DNA of 64,000 nucleotides, taken from NCBI GenBank assembly GCA_023238725.1, contig CM041553.1:14009001-14073000 (forward strand), in the 5' to 3' direction. The position numbers and the translations under genes were made by a program. Below are positions 12,716-25,715 of this stretch, piece by piece. The number at the start of each line of letters is the position of its first letter. Positions within the stretch are counted from its first letter, which is position 1. This DNA is from Scortum barcoo. Its lineage: Eukaryota > Chordata > Actinopteri > Centrarchiformes > Terapontidae. The notes under the pieces are model-generated. The model was not told the DNA's origin. It was given only the letters and a program-made list of their open reading frames with translations, and searched no databases.

Positions 12716-14036
12716 AAAATACAAGAACCTCAATTAGAGTAACTGAGTAAAATGTTCTTTGTCACATTGTTCCTGTCTCTTCTCTCTCCAGACCCCAGTG
12801 TGCTGATCCGTATCCTGGCCGGCTGCACCACAGGCGCCATGGCGGTGTCTTTTGCACAGCCCACAGACGTTGTCAAGGTTCGATTTCAAGCCCAGATGAA
12901 CCTGGACGGTGTGGCTCGTCGCTACAGTGGCACCATGCAGGCCTATAAACACATCTTCCAGAACGAGGGCCTCCGTGGACTCTGGAAAGGTGCCTGGTGG
13001 AAAAACTTCAAAATACAGTTCTAAGGGTCTCGCCCGCCATGCAATTAAGACCAAGAAATGATTTATAAGTGATTATTAATAATGTTATTAGGTAACATAG
13101 TAAATATAAGTTCCAATTGTCTTCTGACTTCTTCAGGCACACTACCAAACATCACAAGAAACGCGCTAGTCAACTGCACAGAGCTGGTTACATATGATCT
13201 GATCAAGGAGGCCATCCTTAAACACAACCTGATGTCAGGTGAGTTCCTGCATGTGCGCCGGTGCTACAGTAAAACACACACACACACAATGCCATCCCAG
13301 GGAGACAGCTGATTGGGCAGAAATCCACACACCCTCTCGCCCCTTCAACTCCACCACAGCTGATAAGAGCACACATGCTGGTACAGAACAAGCTGACAGT
13401 GCTGTAAATACAGTAGTTAATACAACATTTATCTCAATCATTGTTATTGCCCCATTCAGGAGGTTACATAATCTGCTGACATGGGTTTCTATATGGCTCA
13501 GCTCAGAACAAAGGCCCCTTGGTGGTTGTCTCACTGTTGTTTTGTTCCCACCTCCCCCCTCACACACACACAGACAACCTGCCCTGCCACTTTGTATCTG
13601 CGTTTGGTGCCGGCTTCGTTACCACGGTGATCGCTTCCCCAGTAGATGTGGTGAAAACTAGGTACATGAACTCGCCACCAGGCCAGTACAAGAGCGCCAT
13701 CAACTGCGCCTGGACCATGATGACTAAAGAGGGGCCAACTGCTTTCTACAAAGGGTGAGCTCTTTCTCTCTGACACACACTGGCTTGTTTGGGAATGTTT
13801 CTTAACTTGAGGGCGATTTGATGAAAATGTATAAACAATGCTACGTTTGAGGACCTTTTTAAGCTGTCATTTTTTTCTACTAAAAGCAAAAAAAAAAGAC
13901 CCTTATTTTTGTTTCTTGCAGATTTGTGCCCTCGTTCCTGAGGTTGGGATCGTGGAACATCGTGATGTTTGTGTCATTCGAGCAAATCAAGAGAGCCATG
14001 ATGGTCACGAAGAAGAGGATCGAGTCCCCAAACTGA
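11330..14036 (+). CDS. ucp1: Uncoupling protein 1 (mitochondrial carrier, SLC25A7)
   Basis: Six coding exons: 11330-11455, 11717-11915, 12792-12989, 13137-13238, 13574-13754, 13922-14036. They sum to 921 bases, a 306-aa protein of normal UCP length. It is an inner-membrane carrier; in mammals UCP1 leaks protons when activated by fatty acids and is blocked by purine nucleotides. Three mitochondrial carrier signatures are visible, PLDTAK, PTDVVK and PVDVVK, one per repeat. Also present are Arg84 (GLQRQ), an Arg in PNITR, an Arg in SFLRLGSW and the Glu in NCTELVTYD, which correspond to nucleotide-binding or pH-sensing residues of mammalian UCP1. The start MVGLKPSDVPP matches UCP N-termini. UCP1 rather than UCP2/3 is called from its place between tbc1d9 and elmod2. 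The mammalian His145/His147 pair is Asn145/Asp147 here. The (TA)n tract in intron 2 is very long. Confidence 0.93.
12085..12270. mobile_element. Degenerate interspersed repeat in ucp1 intron 2
   Basis: Contains CTCAATTTTATTTGAAGAGC, CACAAAATCACAAATTTGTC and TCAGAGGACTTCACAG, resembling a very common fish repeat whose consensus I recall as tttatttatatagcaccaaa with a downstream ctttacaaagg word. Diverged. Confidence 0.45.
12540..12711. repeat. Compound (TA)n/(CA)n microsatellite, ucp1 intron 2
   Basis: About 170 bases of nearly pure TA with one CA block (about 12632-12651). It sits roughly 80 bases upstream of the ucp1 exon 3 acceptor. Confidence 0.95.
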
Positions 14037-14277
14037 GATTCACGCTACAAAGTTTGACTGAAAGACCTAACGAAAGAAAAACAAAAAAACTGCGTTGGAG
14101 CATCGCTGAAGAAACCTAATGATAGTTTTAGTTTTATTCTTTTTGTCTTATCGTGACAAAGAAGAAAATCCTTTGTTGAAAAAGGAATATTTGGACAATC
14201 CATCTTGTATTTTGACTTTATGTTGAACTGTGTACAAGAAATGCAGTTGTATCTTTATATTTATAATTTTTTTTCAT

Positions 14278-14283
14278 AATAAA
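14278..14283 (+). terminator. ucp1: ucp1 polyadenylation signal
   Basis: AATAAA 242 bases downstream of the ucp1 stop codon. It lies about 265 bases before the convergent elmod2 signal, so the two 3' ends are tail-to-tail and close. Confidence 0.65.
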
Positions 14284-14547
14284 CCCATTCCAAATTTAAT
14301 GGGAGTTAATGGTGTGAACACCAGATTGTAATAACCCCCTTTAGGAAGCTGAGTTTGCACTTTAAGACCCGTGAATCTCATTTTAACATTTCAGGTATCT
14401 TAAACCAGAAATAGTGCTGGTGCCTTTAACAATATGTAAATCAGGTTTAAACCCTAAATATATGTAACTTGTTTTACAGACCCTGTGCTTGCTTGTTAAC
14501 ATCACCTCCACCACACAAAACACATTTTCAAAGCATTAAAACATGTA

Positions 14548-14553
14548 TTTATT
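14548..14553 (-). terminator. elmod2: Candidate elmod2 polyadenylation signal
   Basis: AATAAA on the minus strand (TTTATT on plus), about 725 bases past the elmod2 stop. The sequence between (14554-15276) would be the 3' UTR; no coding potential is seen there. Confidence 0.4.
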
Positions 14554-15276
14554 TAACTTTGAGTAAGATGTGTTAATCATTACATACCTTCTCCATTAAA
14601 GCAAATCACAGCGTAAAAATAACAGGTAATAAAAACGCAGTATCAGTCTTGTTGGACGTACAAATTTATGAAAATGGAGGCAAATAACCATTTTGAGTTC
14701 CTCATCCACCTATATTACACAGCACAGATGGGGACACATTGAAACATGCAAGTTTGGACATAAAAATCAACTTCCTGAGCAGGACAACTGTGAGAACATA
14801 TAAGTCTGGTTTACATAAATACAAACAAGACAGCTAAAAACATGGCAGTTTATCACCATTTTTCTATAACTGTCTTTTAACTTCAACAATTTGGGTGCTT
14901 GCTCATTGAAAGTGCTTTAATCGTGACTGACGACAGACTACAGTCCTCTGCAGCAGCTCTCATTTCTTCTCTCGTTTCTTTCTTTAAAATGTGAATTATA
15001 GTTCAAGTAATTTACAGGTCGTTACACTTGAATGGTCATTTTTGAGGTATAGGGTGCCACGAGATCTGTGCTCTATTTTAAAACCCTTCTCTATCACTGT
15101 GACAAAGATAAACAGAGCACAACTGATGAATCACAAAACCAAATATTAGAGGATTTATTTGTTTTTTGTTTTTTTTGAGGAATGTGAGGAATCTGCTTCT
15201 TGTCTTCCTCTACCGGATCAAACATCGTCAGCGCCCGTGAAGAGCTCAAAGAGTATTTCTGAGTTAGTTTAGTTAG

Positions 15277-18200
15277 TTAGTTTTTGGAGCGGACGGTCAA
15301 TGTGAGGGATACTTCGGGGTCCTGCAGATGCATCTTGATTATGTCATGGAATTTTTCTCTGTACTGATTGAACTGCATAATGCTCTCTGGTTCTTCTGCC
15401 ACCCAGAATTTATCAAATTCATACGCCAGGTAACCTAGAGGAGAAGAAACACACATTTTAGAGAATTCTTTATGAAAACAACTAATGTTTTGCTCTAGAT
15501 GGAAAGAAGAGAAAGGTGATTTTTTTTTTTTTTTAAACTCACAGTACAGCTGATGAAAGTGTCGGAGCTCAGGCGTGCCCAGGACGGTGTTGTAGAAATG
15601 GGGTTTCAAAGCACCACTCTTCAGGAGGCTGTAGGCCATCTCCGTCAAATTTATCCCAACTATGGCGTAAGAATACCTAAAATGTGGAGTACAAATTTGG
15701 AATAAAGTACCAAAATTTTAGTAAAATGAAGGAATTTGACACAGTACCAACAGGAAATGTGCAGGTACTAATACAATACATACATGAATGTTTCTTACCC
15801 CAGTTTAGGATGGTTTGCGTGAGACAGCACCTGGCGAGCCTCCTCTGTGTAGTTTTCACTGAAAAAACTGTAACAGAGCAAAAACCTTTTAGTATTGTTG
15901 TTGTTTATTGTAAAATTTTGCTTAGACTTTCTTGTTTTAACTCAAGAGGAGATCACATACTCACTCGCAACAATATTAACCATGTAAAGGAGAACTCGAC
16001 TTGGGCTTGAGGGGTGCAAATGCATATGTGCAGTTTACAGATGTGGAATTAAAAATAGAAATCTGGTTGATATCGAGTTGATATTTATCTTTCAATTGTG
16101 AGTCCACTGTCCATTGTAAGTCTGACAATGTTAAAATAGAAGCACAATGCAAAAATAGCGTAGTAACCTTTAAAAAAATGGTAAACGTTTTATTAATAAT
16201 TTTATCAAAAGCATTTTTTGTAGACTAAATAAATGAGTGTTTGTCTGTGTGGGTAGTAAGTACTTAAATGATCTGACACAGGCACATCTGTCACATGTTT
16301 GTAGCCTGTGGGCTCCTCAGTGTCTCAATGTGGTCAAAGTTTTAACTGTCTCTTGTAACACTTAGTTTGACAGCTCATCTCTTTCTCGGGAGGATGATGT
16401 GCCTCTGTAGCTCAATATTCCATAGCAGCTTTCTTTTATTTGAAAAGTGATAGAAGGAGAGGCGGAAACCCACATGAATGACTCCACACATGTAAATTAT
16501 TAACAGAGAATTGCGAAGCCTTGCTGTACACAAGCCCAGTTTAATTTTTAGACTCAGATCCTACATGTTTGAAAATGCAGTTTTTTTCCAGCAGTATGTT
16601 TCTAAATATGGCTCTAATTATTAAAAAAAATACAGAAAGTACGCAGTAATGTGAATATGCATTTGGATGCATATTTCTCTTTGCGTGTTTTAACTTCCAT
16701 CTAGGGGATAAAACCTTTGCTGTAGTTTTGCTTGAATTTTCTGGGTACACGTACATGTACGTACAAGTCCAGATGACTGTGTGGAGCTCCTTGTCTGTTT
16801 GCGATTTACAGAAAGTTGGGAAATAAGTTTGGCTTTCTGTATCTGTACTCTTTCCTTAGGTTTTTGTGCTTTTTTAAATTTAGTTTTTTGTATTGATTAA
16901 AAAACATTATTTACAACTCCAGAAATACTGCAAGGAAGAAAAAACAATAATAATTAATATAATAAAAATAATAATAATAATAATTTGGTGTGAATGACAC
17001 TACATCAGAAAGGTATTTCTATCAGAGATAGCGTTCTTGTGTTTTGGCGAGAGAGAGGCCAGAGGATGATAATGGTCTTAATGGTCAGCACTGATATCAT
17101 CTGAAGTTCTTCATAACTTAATATGGTCTCATTGTTATTCACTGAACACTCACACAAGGTTGATGAGGCCCAGCAGGCCCATTCCTCTGAAGTCAGTCTT
17201 GGGGTCGTCTCCTTGAAATCCAATGTCTCCCCACTGTTTGGTGATCCTGGACTCCAGCTTGTCTGCGGGCATCAACAGGTCCCACAGCTGAGAGTACAAA
17301 TAAATCCAAGGTTACACACTTTAAATTGCAACTGTGATGCCACATGCGATTTTGTGTGTACAAATTTGGATTAACAAGTAATACTTTTCTACACTGTAAT
17401 CTAAATCATTCTATTTCTATCATCCAAACAACTTCACACTTTACACTGCACTCACTTGGGTCCTCAGCAACACACCTGCCAAGTGTGAAGTTGATCAGAT
17501 GGACAGTTGTTGAGATAATCAAAGGACAGACACAGAGATTCCCTCCATTTATAGTTAGATAGCATTTAGCTGTTTTTGCAAACTGACTCTTCAAATACAG
17601 CCGCTGCTTTATTAAAGTATGGACCCTAAAGCACAAACACACACCTTCAACAGCATGGCCTCATGTTCTTGGTTGTCCGAGTTGAAGACTTCCTTTCTCA
17701 AGTCTTCAACAGATATATACAGGCTGCTGTATCCTGTTATCTGTAACAGACAGATGTGTAGGCTTTCCTTGAACCTAGACAAGGTAGGGAAATTAAACAA
17801 ATAATTAATAAACTAACTTTAAAAAAAAAACAAAAAAAAACACACACTTAACTCAATATGGTCTGGTAAGAAAAGAGTTGCCAGTGACAAACAACCTGAA
17901 AATAACAGATAAGAAGCCTTACAGTGGATCTTTCTGGGGTTTGACGCTCTTCTCTTTCATAATTTGATCCAAACATTGCTCTAATTTATCTTTGTTGGTT
18001 TCCAAAGCTCCTCTTAAAACCTACAGAGGGAGAAAGCACACAAGAGGAGGAGTTAGTCACGGAAAAGTAATGACACAGCCAGCAACCAGACGTTGACACA
18101 GTGGTTGCTGTATAATCTAAGCTATTGACTACAGTGGAAAAAATACCCTTCAAAATCAACCTCAGACACAATGAGAAAGATGACCAAGCACTTCTGTTCC

Positions 18201-19361
18201 TACACTGAATGGACTGTTGATCGGGAAAATGCTTAACTAGCTATAATCACAAACGGCACATAGAGAACAATTCATCTATGCCTGGCAAGTTTAATGAAAG
18301 ATAAGGACTGATTAAGCTCGCAGGATATGTCTTTATGCAAGAGACTGACAGATAACAAACAGGTCAGCGGTGAAGCAAGAGGGTGTTTCCTTTACACTTC
18401 TCTGTCGACACACATAGTTTAACCCTGAATGTCTCATGTCTGCTGCAGTCCGATTACTGTCCAGATCCACAAAGAGTGATCACATTACCACGATCTTGTC
18501 TGTCATCTTGATACTGCATCTGTTTGTCATGGCGTGGTTGCTCACATCATATATCACAAATTGTCACCCTGCTGGTGTTGTTAAAGGCTTTGGGTCCATC
18601 CACCAAAGACTGCTTCCCGTCTCACAGACCAGACAAAAACAGTGAGTCTGGTCTGTGGGACGGTCTGGCAGCAGAGACCTTTTGGTCTTGGAAAAATAGC
18701 TTCTGGTGCATCTTTCAAGAACTCTCTCCTTTACATTTTGATGAGGTGACCTGCTGTTTGGCCCACTGCTGCACTACAATATTCATACTGCATATACATT
18801 ACAAGATGTGACTGTGTGTTTGTACAGCTTACAATAATATATTATATCCGTTATTCTCTGAGAACTTGACTTTTGTGAGGCTAACTGTAACAAATAATTA
18901 TTTCCAATCTGTGGTGAAGTGATCATACGTTTGTCTTTCAGAAGCAATGTAAAGAAACTTGAACACAGAATAACAGAAACATGTCATACTGACTGGAGCA
19001 ACTCTGGGTATGAGAAATAAAACTATCCCTATAAACCATTACAAATACTACTAATACTAATACTACCGGCAAATAACAATGGTAAGATTTTCTTACCTTG
19101 TTCTTTGATGACCGGAGAGAATATTCTACAACAGGACACAAGAGGCAGATTAATATAGTGAAAAAAATGTACACTGAGAAGGACGAGCAGACCAGATTTT
19201 GGATAATTAAATTCACCTGCTTTTGTTGTCCTTGTTGCCCCAGGCTTGTACCCGGAGCATATTCTCTGCAGCTCACACTTCCCTGTTGCCTGCCTGATGA
19301 GCCACTTCAGCCAGTATCTCAGGAAGGACGTGTAAACATACTGCCAGATGTACCCCAGCAT
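15277..19361 (-). CDS. elmod2: ELMO domain-containing protein 2
   Basis: ELMOD2 is a GTPase-activating protein for Arf/Arl GTPases (notably Arl2) in vertebrates. Eight coding exons, in gene order: 19361-19217, 19125-19097, 18020-17923, 17774-17645, 17287-17154, 15867-15799, 15676-15543, 15434-15277. All borders are GT-AG and the sum is 897 bases, a 298-aa protein (human about 293). The start MLGYIWQYVYTSFLRYWLKW lines up with the mammalian N-terminus, and RQATGKCELQRI follows. The ELMO domain contains QWGDIGFQGDDPKTDFRGMG, with the conserved Arg of the GAP motif in the DFRG segment, and ends with YEFDKFWVAEEPESIMQFNQ. A 29-base exon (19097-19125) is unusually short but needed to keep the frame. 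The acceptor at 15868-15870 was chosen over an inner AG because it restores VFFSENYT. Confidence 0.93.
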
Positions 19362-20159
19362 TTCCTGACAAAAGACAGCAGCCACTTTAAGTCTTCAAGC
19401 ACAAAAATCTGACAGTATAATATGTAATATGATACGCAGTTTTAATCATTGTCTGTTGAGTCACTGTGTTGACACTGAGGGTGTGAAACAGTAGCCCGAC
19501 TCAGCTCAGTGATAGATGATCCTGCATCAGGGATAATTGCATTCCATCAATTTTTTTTTTTTTTTTTAAATCGTACTGTGCAGGAAGGGTCTCCTGATCC
19601 CAAAAACTCTTAGCAGGCACAATAAATGTGTACTTACAGTAAAGGAGGAGGCGCTTATTAAAAGCACTACTACTATATAAAAATACTCAAGTTACTGCTA
19701 TCAAAATTGATTTAGGTGGTAAAATTTTTAAACTCAACTAAGCTTTATTGGAATATTCAAACACCGGACTGTCATTTAGATCTCCAAAGATCAGTTGATC
19801 GATTGATTAGCTGTCAACCATCAAATTCGATGTCATGTTGTGAAACATTATACCTTTATCAACAAACTGCAACTCCTGTTATTTTTATATTACACTTGGC
19901 CATATCGAAATCTCTATAATATTTGGTAAACAGCTCAGCCTTAGCCTACATCTAACAATTATTTTCATTATTGATTAATCTGCTGATTATTTTTTTTAAT
20001 AATCAATTCATCATTTTGTTTATTAAACATCCAATAATATAAATAAAAAAAAATCACATTTTCCTATGGCCCCAGTTGAAGTCATCAGATGTCTTATTTT
20101 GTTGAAAAAATGTATTTAATTTCTTTATACAGTTGGGCATTTAAACAAAAAAAAAAAAT

Positions 20160-20180
20160 TATATACACACACACACACAC

Positions 20181-20242
<62 letters not shown>

Positions 20243-20252
20243 ATGTGTGTGT
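20160..20252. repeat. Compound (CA)n/(TA)n microsatellite, elmod2 intron 1
   Basis: CA block at about 20164-20181, followed by TA repeats to about 20234 and a TG-rich end. Confidence 0.9.
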
Positions 20253-21130
20253 TTATATTATTATAATTATTTTAATTATTTAATATTGTTTTATTTGACC
20301 TTTTTTCATGTGTAGCTCCTTGTATTTTTCAACTATTTCGTACTTGTTTTTATCACTGTTTAAATTATTACTTTCATTGTCTTGTAAAAGACCTTGTAAC
20401 TTATAGAAATAAAGTTTAAAATTGTTATAAAAAGGCAACATATTTAGCAACACTATATATATTTAATTTAAAAGATATTAATACTGCAAAGCAAGGAATA
20501 TTGACTACACTGTATTGGTGAGAAATAGAATAATACTATCTTTTAAATGTAATACAGTAGAAGTAGAGAGTAGTTAAAAAATAAACGCTTAAGTTAAGTA
20601 ACTGCACGTATCTCTAAAGAGTATGTAAGTAAAGACTTACTGAGCAAATGTATTTCATTATTATAAACACCAGACTGTCTGGTTCATGATAACAATGGCC
20701 ACTGTTGAGACAATATTCAGCGTTTCAAATCAGAGTGGTTCATTCATCAGTGAGTGAGAAGATCAGCGACAACAAACAATCATATCGTATTTATGTAAAT
20801 AAGACAACAAACCGGAGAGGACCACAACAACCGCAGCTAGCCTCAACGCTAATGCTAACTTTCGACTAAAAACAGTTCGTGTTGAGCTACAAAAGACTTA
20901 GAGAGTTCGGTAGAGCTCTAAAAGTGAGGAGCACATTGCTGTATACGAGCTGTCGACTGGTGGAGTCTGATTTTAACAAACAAACTGGCTTTAAAAACTC
21001 ACAGAGACACTTCAGACAACAGGTTGTCAACGCAGAGCTGTTAGCATGTTAGCATCGATAACCCAAATCACTTTATGGCGCTTTAAAAATATTCTCGTGG
21101 AACAAAGCAAGACTCTGGAGTTAATCTTAC

Positions 21131-21230
21131 CGGACTGCCGCAGACAACACTGCCAAACAAAGATTTCCCCAGACTTATATTCACCTGCTGGCCACCTACG
21201 AGCCGTGAGCTGATGTTACCTAGTCACGTT
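21131..21230 (-). other. elmod2: Probable elmod2 untranslated first exon and promoter region
   Basis: On the minus strand a consensus donor (GGCAGTCCG|GTAAGATT) ends an exon at 21131, and the coding exon has an acceptor just 3 bases before its ATG (exon begins 19364). A 5' leader exon here would therefore splice directly to the start codon exon. The surrounding 20800-21450 stretch has more CpG than its flanks, which fits a promoter. The 5' boundary is a guess. Confidence 0.4.
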
Positions 21231-21449
21231 AGCTAGCAACGTTTCTCTTGACAACAGCCTGGCTCCGGTGCGTTCAGGATCCCAACACACGCAGCCGGCT
21301 CAGTGTTAACAATAACACGCACTAAAGAAAGTGGATACTTTTTTGGAAGACAGACATACTTATACCTATAATTATATGTTATTCTCGCGCGGGTTGTCTT
21401 CACAAAGAGTAATTTGCGGTTTTTACCAAAAATAGCGAACACACTCCGA

Positions 21450-23510
21450 GAAACTTGCCGTGAAGTTAATAGTAACACTAAATGACATGATGTACATGAA
21501 TGCATCATGCGCCACCTACTGTTCAAACCTCTGTGCTGTCTGCACTGCAGCTGCTGGGCACCACACACAACACATTGCTCAAATAATGGTGTGTTTTAGG
21601 CAATAGATAGACACAAGGTATTTATTAGTGCAGTGTTAACCTTTTAAGTCATTATAACAAATAAAAAAAAATGACAGCACTTTTGTTGACAATCATCTGT
21701 AGATAAGGCTGCTGGCTTCAGCCTCATCAAGTCCTTTCACAGTTTAACCACAAGATGATGCCAGATCCACAATATGACTGTGTATGTTTCATTTAATTGA
21801 TATCAGTCCATTTAATAATAAAAAAGCAATCACCATGTCACTGATATTTGGCTCTAAGCCTCCATTCCTCCACAAACACCATCAAAATAGTATTTTACAC
21901 TGTCTGTGTCAAGTCATCGAACCAATGTTTAAAATGGGGGCAACAGACCACTTTTTCCCCATACTGGCTGCACACAGGCCCCTCACCCCTAAAGCACAGG
22001 TCTGGCATATCAGCAAAGCATAGAGCTCACCCTGAGCTGCTCAACAATGGTGCACTCGACTGTAATTAAGTCGCGGTCTACCTTCTCACCTAATCAGTCC
22101 CTCTGGGCTTTTAAAGGCAGGAGGTCTATCCCATACAATTACTGGAGGAGCTCCTGTCTCAGACCCTGGCTATATTTGAAAACTGAATGCCCAAAGTAAC
22201 CACTAAGATTATAATAACAATCTGGGAGATTAGCCCAGCCCGAGATAGGAAGTAGCATGTAATGCTGATATTAAATTAATCATAACATGGCTGACAGAGG
22301 TGAAAAATAATCCCAATCACTGTGATTTAATAGAGACTTTGGATGTTGTGCTGGTGTCTCTCTCCTGTGCACCCACAGAGGCGTGTCAATGGGGTGGCCA
22401 GAGCTAGCAAGGGCTGACATGGTTGATGGAAACAATCAAACCACTTCAATTTCTTAAGCATGAAAAAAACAAAACAGGGGTCCTTTAATAATATTAGCAG
22501 ATTAGCAGGTACAATATTTCTGACAAACAAGTCCCACACATAAACAACAAAAGATGTGGTTTGTTAGTGCCTAATATGACTCCATGTGAGCATTTGCCGG
22601 ATCCAGTCTTTTGTGGCTCTGGAGGACACCTTGATGGCGTTATCAAGTCAGTTAAAAGAAAACTGTGCCGAGTGTTGGTTAGCAAATTACCAATGTTGTC
22701 TTTCTTGGAAACATAGAGCATACATGGCGACTAAAAGAGATCCAGAAAGGTCCAGTGTTGTTGTTTAATATGTTTAATATGTTTTCTAATATGCACACTG
22801 TATCAGATAGCATGAAGGCTGGAAATCACTGAGACATCCCTCAATCCCACAATTGCCTTTGTTGATATGATAATATGGTGTATGTTTAAATACCATGCAG
22901 TGTCAAATCCATCCTTGAGGTTGCACTTCTTTTGGCAAACACATCATATTCACATCTTTTTAAACAAGATCAATCTGAGGGGTTCAGATCTTTGGCATCT
23001 CTTAAATTTCATTGTTGGGCATCTATAGGAATTAATAACCCCAAAGAAAGAATATGCACACCTTCTCTGCCGTGAATAAGCACTGTAATCTATTTACAAT
23101 ATCAATAACTTCATGGAAAATATTCATTTACATATTTCATGTGTTTAATCAGTTTATCTTATCACCTCATCTGCTTTAAAACACACTTTGATGACATTCA
23201 CCTTTAAGTGAGTCCTCTGAATGGATCAGATATCACATGAAAGTGAACTGAGACAGCTGCATTTTTGAGAGCAGAGGACACTTCATGACACCCAGCCTGA
23301 TTCATCTATGAGACCTTTTAAAACCCAGGGAGGAGAATTGCTCCATTTTTCCAGATGCACTTTGTAATGTGAAGGCATACCTGATTCCACTCAGACACCT
23401 CATTAAGGCAGCCCGTCAAAAACGACGCACAGGCACAAAAAAGAGCAAAGCAAAATAGAGGATTTATCCCTTTGGAGTGCTGCCTTAGGATCTAAAAGTA
23501 ATAAATTTCA
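21450..23510. other. Intergenic region between elmod2 and gprin3
   Basis: No gene, RNA gene or clear repeat recognised. Open frames are short and lack splice or protein-family support. Confidence 0.4.
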
Positions 23511-23519
23511 TGTGCGAGT

Positions 23520-24004
23520 GACGCTCTTATGGGTGCCTGCGGCTGATACAGCGCTGCCTCCATCCTCATCCTCATCCTCTCCTCCATTCACCCCCACCAC
23601 ACACACACACACACACACCCACCCCATCTGCTTTACTCTGCCGCACCACGTTGCCTGCGCCGGACCAGTTCAGTCTGGGATGGCACACACCACCACGAGA
23701 GGTCCATTTTGCAAAGGGTTCACTTTTTTCTGTTAACTGGGCGACGCTGGGGAGGACCTGGGAGGCGGCATCCATCGGTCGGACGGTGACTCATTGCGCA
23801 CGGTCAGTCAGCCAGGGCGCTTGAATTTTGCGCTTTTGCCGTGGAGGATCGATACCTCCAGGACCTATATTCTGGTGGAAGGCGTGGCTTGGTGTCACCG
23901 ACACAGGGCTGATTTTTTTTTTCCATATTCATTTCCAGGGTTTTGCCTCATCTCCCTGACACACGGACGCGCAAACGGCACCCCCAAAGGTACGGGGCGC
24001 TAAG
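23520..24004 (+). promoter_or_regulatory. gprin3: Probable gprin3 promoter and untranslated exon 1
   Basis: A locally GC- and CpG-rich stretch between AT-rich flanks. It ends in a consensus donor (TAAG|GTAAGC, exon end 24004). The matching acceptor is at 25630-25631 (CCCCTTTTAG), 84 bases before the gprin3 ATG. GPRIN genes typically have non-coding 5' exons and a single coding exon. A (CA)n tract lies at about 23599-23618. The transcription start is not defined. Confidence 0.45.
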
Positions 24005-25715
24005 GTAAGCCATCCGCCTCTTTTCATCAGACCGTGCACCCCCCCAATCGTTTCATGTCAGATGTTGAATTTGCCCGCAAGGTCATATGAAATCAGGCAA
24101 ATATCAGTGGCCTGCGAGGTGTCGGGGTGGGACAGGATGAATGCGAATGTGGGCTAAGGCACATGACACAGATCCTAATTGGCCCGCATAGATCGTGTGC
24201 ATCACTTAAATGTTTGTCGTTATGCATCAATTCCCACACACACACACACACTGAGTCTGTCATTTCCAAACTGCTGCAGCCCAGACACCGGGGCGTTTTT
24301 AATTGTTGAATATCTAATTACAGTCAGGATACGCTTTCCATAAATATTTGCACTTTGACAACAGACACGCAGATGCACGGTGGGAGAGAGCACACGCACA
24401 AATGGGCGACACCTGCCCATGACCCAAAACAGAAGCCTACTATTCTGCTTCATTCAAGTCCTTCAGCAGTGCATAAAGAGATCAGAATAGTTGAAATAAG
24501 AGTGACAGGGATGGTTATTCTCTGGTGTAGAAGACATTAACATGACCTGATTAGTATAAAATCTATGGTGTTTGTTGTTTTCCCTCCCAAAGCAGAGCAG
24601 AGTGGAGACTTGTGATGGTGCTTGTTGTTGTGAGGAAAAAAAAGGAGAATGAATGAGAAGACAAGGCTGTGCTTTAACATCAGTTTCACTCAAAGCACAT
24701 TATGCAGACTGGATTGTCATCAGTGATGGCACTGAAATGGAAATGGCCAACTTGCTCTCTGCGGACCACTGAATCATCATTTGGACCTTCATCCTTGGAT
24801 GTGGCCGATGGGTTGTTTTGTGCAGCTGAAGTCTTGATCACAGAGGAGTGGGTTTGTCTGACTCCAAAGGGTTTTTACACTTTTAGGAGATAGACAGAGA
24901 TGGAGTCATTCATCAGGGCTGAGATGGGGAGATGTGTGAAGCGTGTAGGTCAGTAGAATTTATACGAGAGCAGAGGACACACACACACACACCTTTTTTC
25001 AGTTTCCTGTTTACTCAAGGTGTTCTAACAGAAAAAAATTAGTTAAATATAAGATGAATAACTGTGGTTCTTCTCAAGGAGCTTGTTTTTAGAAATGTAA
25101 CATGACCTGAAATTGTTAAGCCAAAATTTTCATATAATTGTGTCGAACAAGTTCAGACATTAACACAGCATATTAACAATGCTATAGATTGTGTCATTGA
25201 CAATTGAACATAGTAATGATCATTTAATTAACAAGATCACAGCCTTGGTTAGCCCCCTCTGTGAGCAGCAAAAGAGGGGTTATACTCACTCTGTCAGACT
25301 GATTATTATGGGTATTTAGGGTAAAAATATTGATAGTATTTCATGAGAACTTCAGATGAAAACACATTCATTAGGAATTCTGTAACTAGAGAAGATTGTT
25401 TGGCCCATTGAAACTCCATTGGAAATGGGACATGTACAGTTTTTAATCAAATATATAATTTAACTGTAAACACCTTCATCCTGCTTACTACAAATCTTAT
25501 TTATGTACTTAAATTACTTTACTTCCAGGTTTGTAACATTTAGTTTAATCTGACACGACAAGAAAAAGTGAAGCACTTAAACACTAAACATTAAAAATAT
25601 ACTAAGTCTATTTTGTATTTTCCCCTTTTAGGAAATTGCACAGTGACTGGTATTGAGCGTCTGTTTTCACATTTGGATTACGACAATATTTAAAGAGTGC
25701 AGCAGTGAATCCAGC

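Noticed and set aside
12488..12733. Open frames of repeated Tyr-Ile and His-Thr
   Set aside because: They are translations of the TA/CA microsatellite.
15859..15861. An inner splice acceptor for the elmod2 exon 15799-15867
   Set aside because: Using it drops the conserved YFS-like segment; the outer acceptor restores VFFSENYT and the total frame.
25653..25715. A longer N-terminus for gprin3
   Set aside because: The upstream in-frame codon is TTG, not ATG; the first ATG at 25716 gives the family's MGT start.
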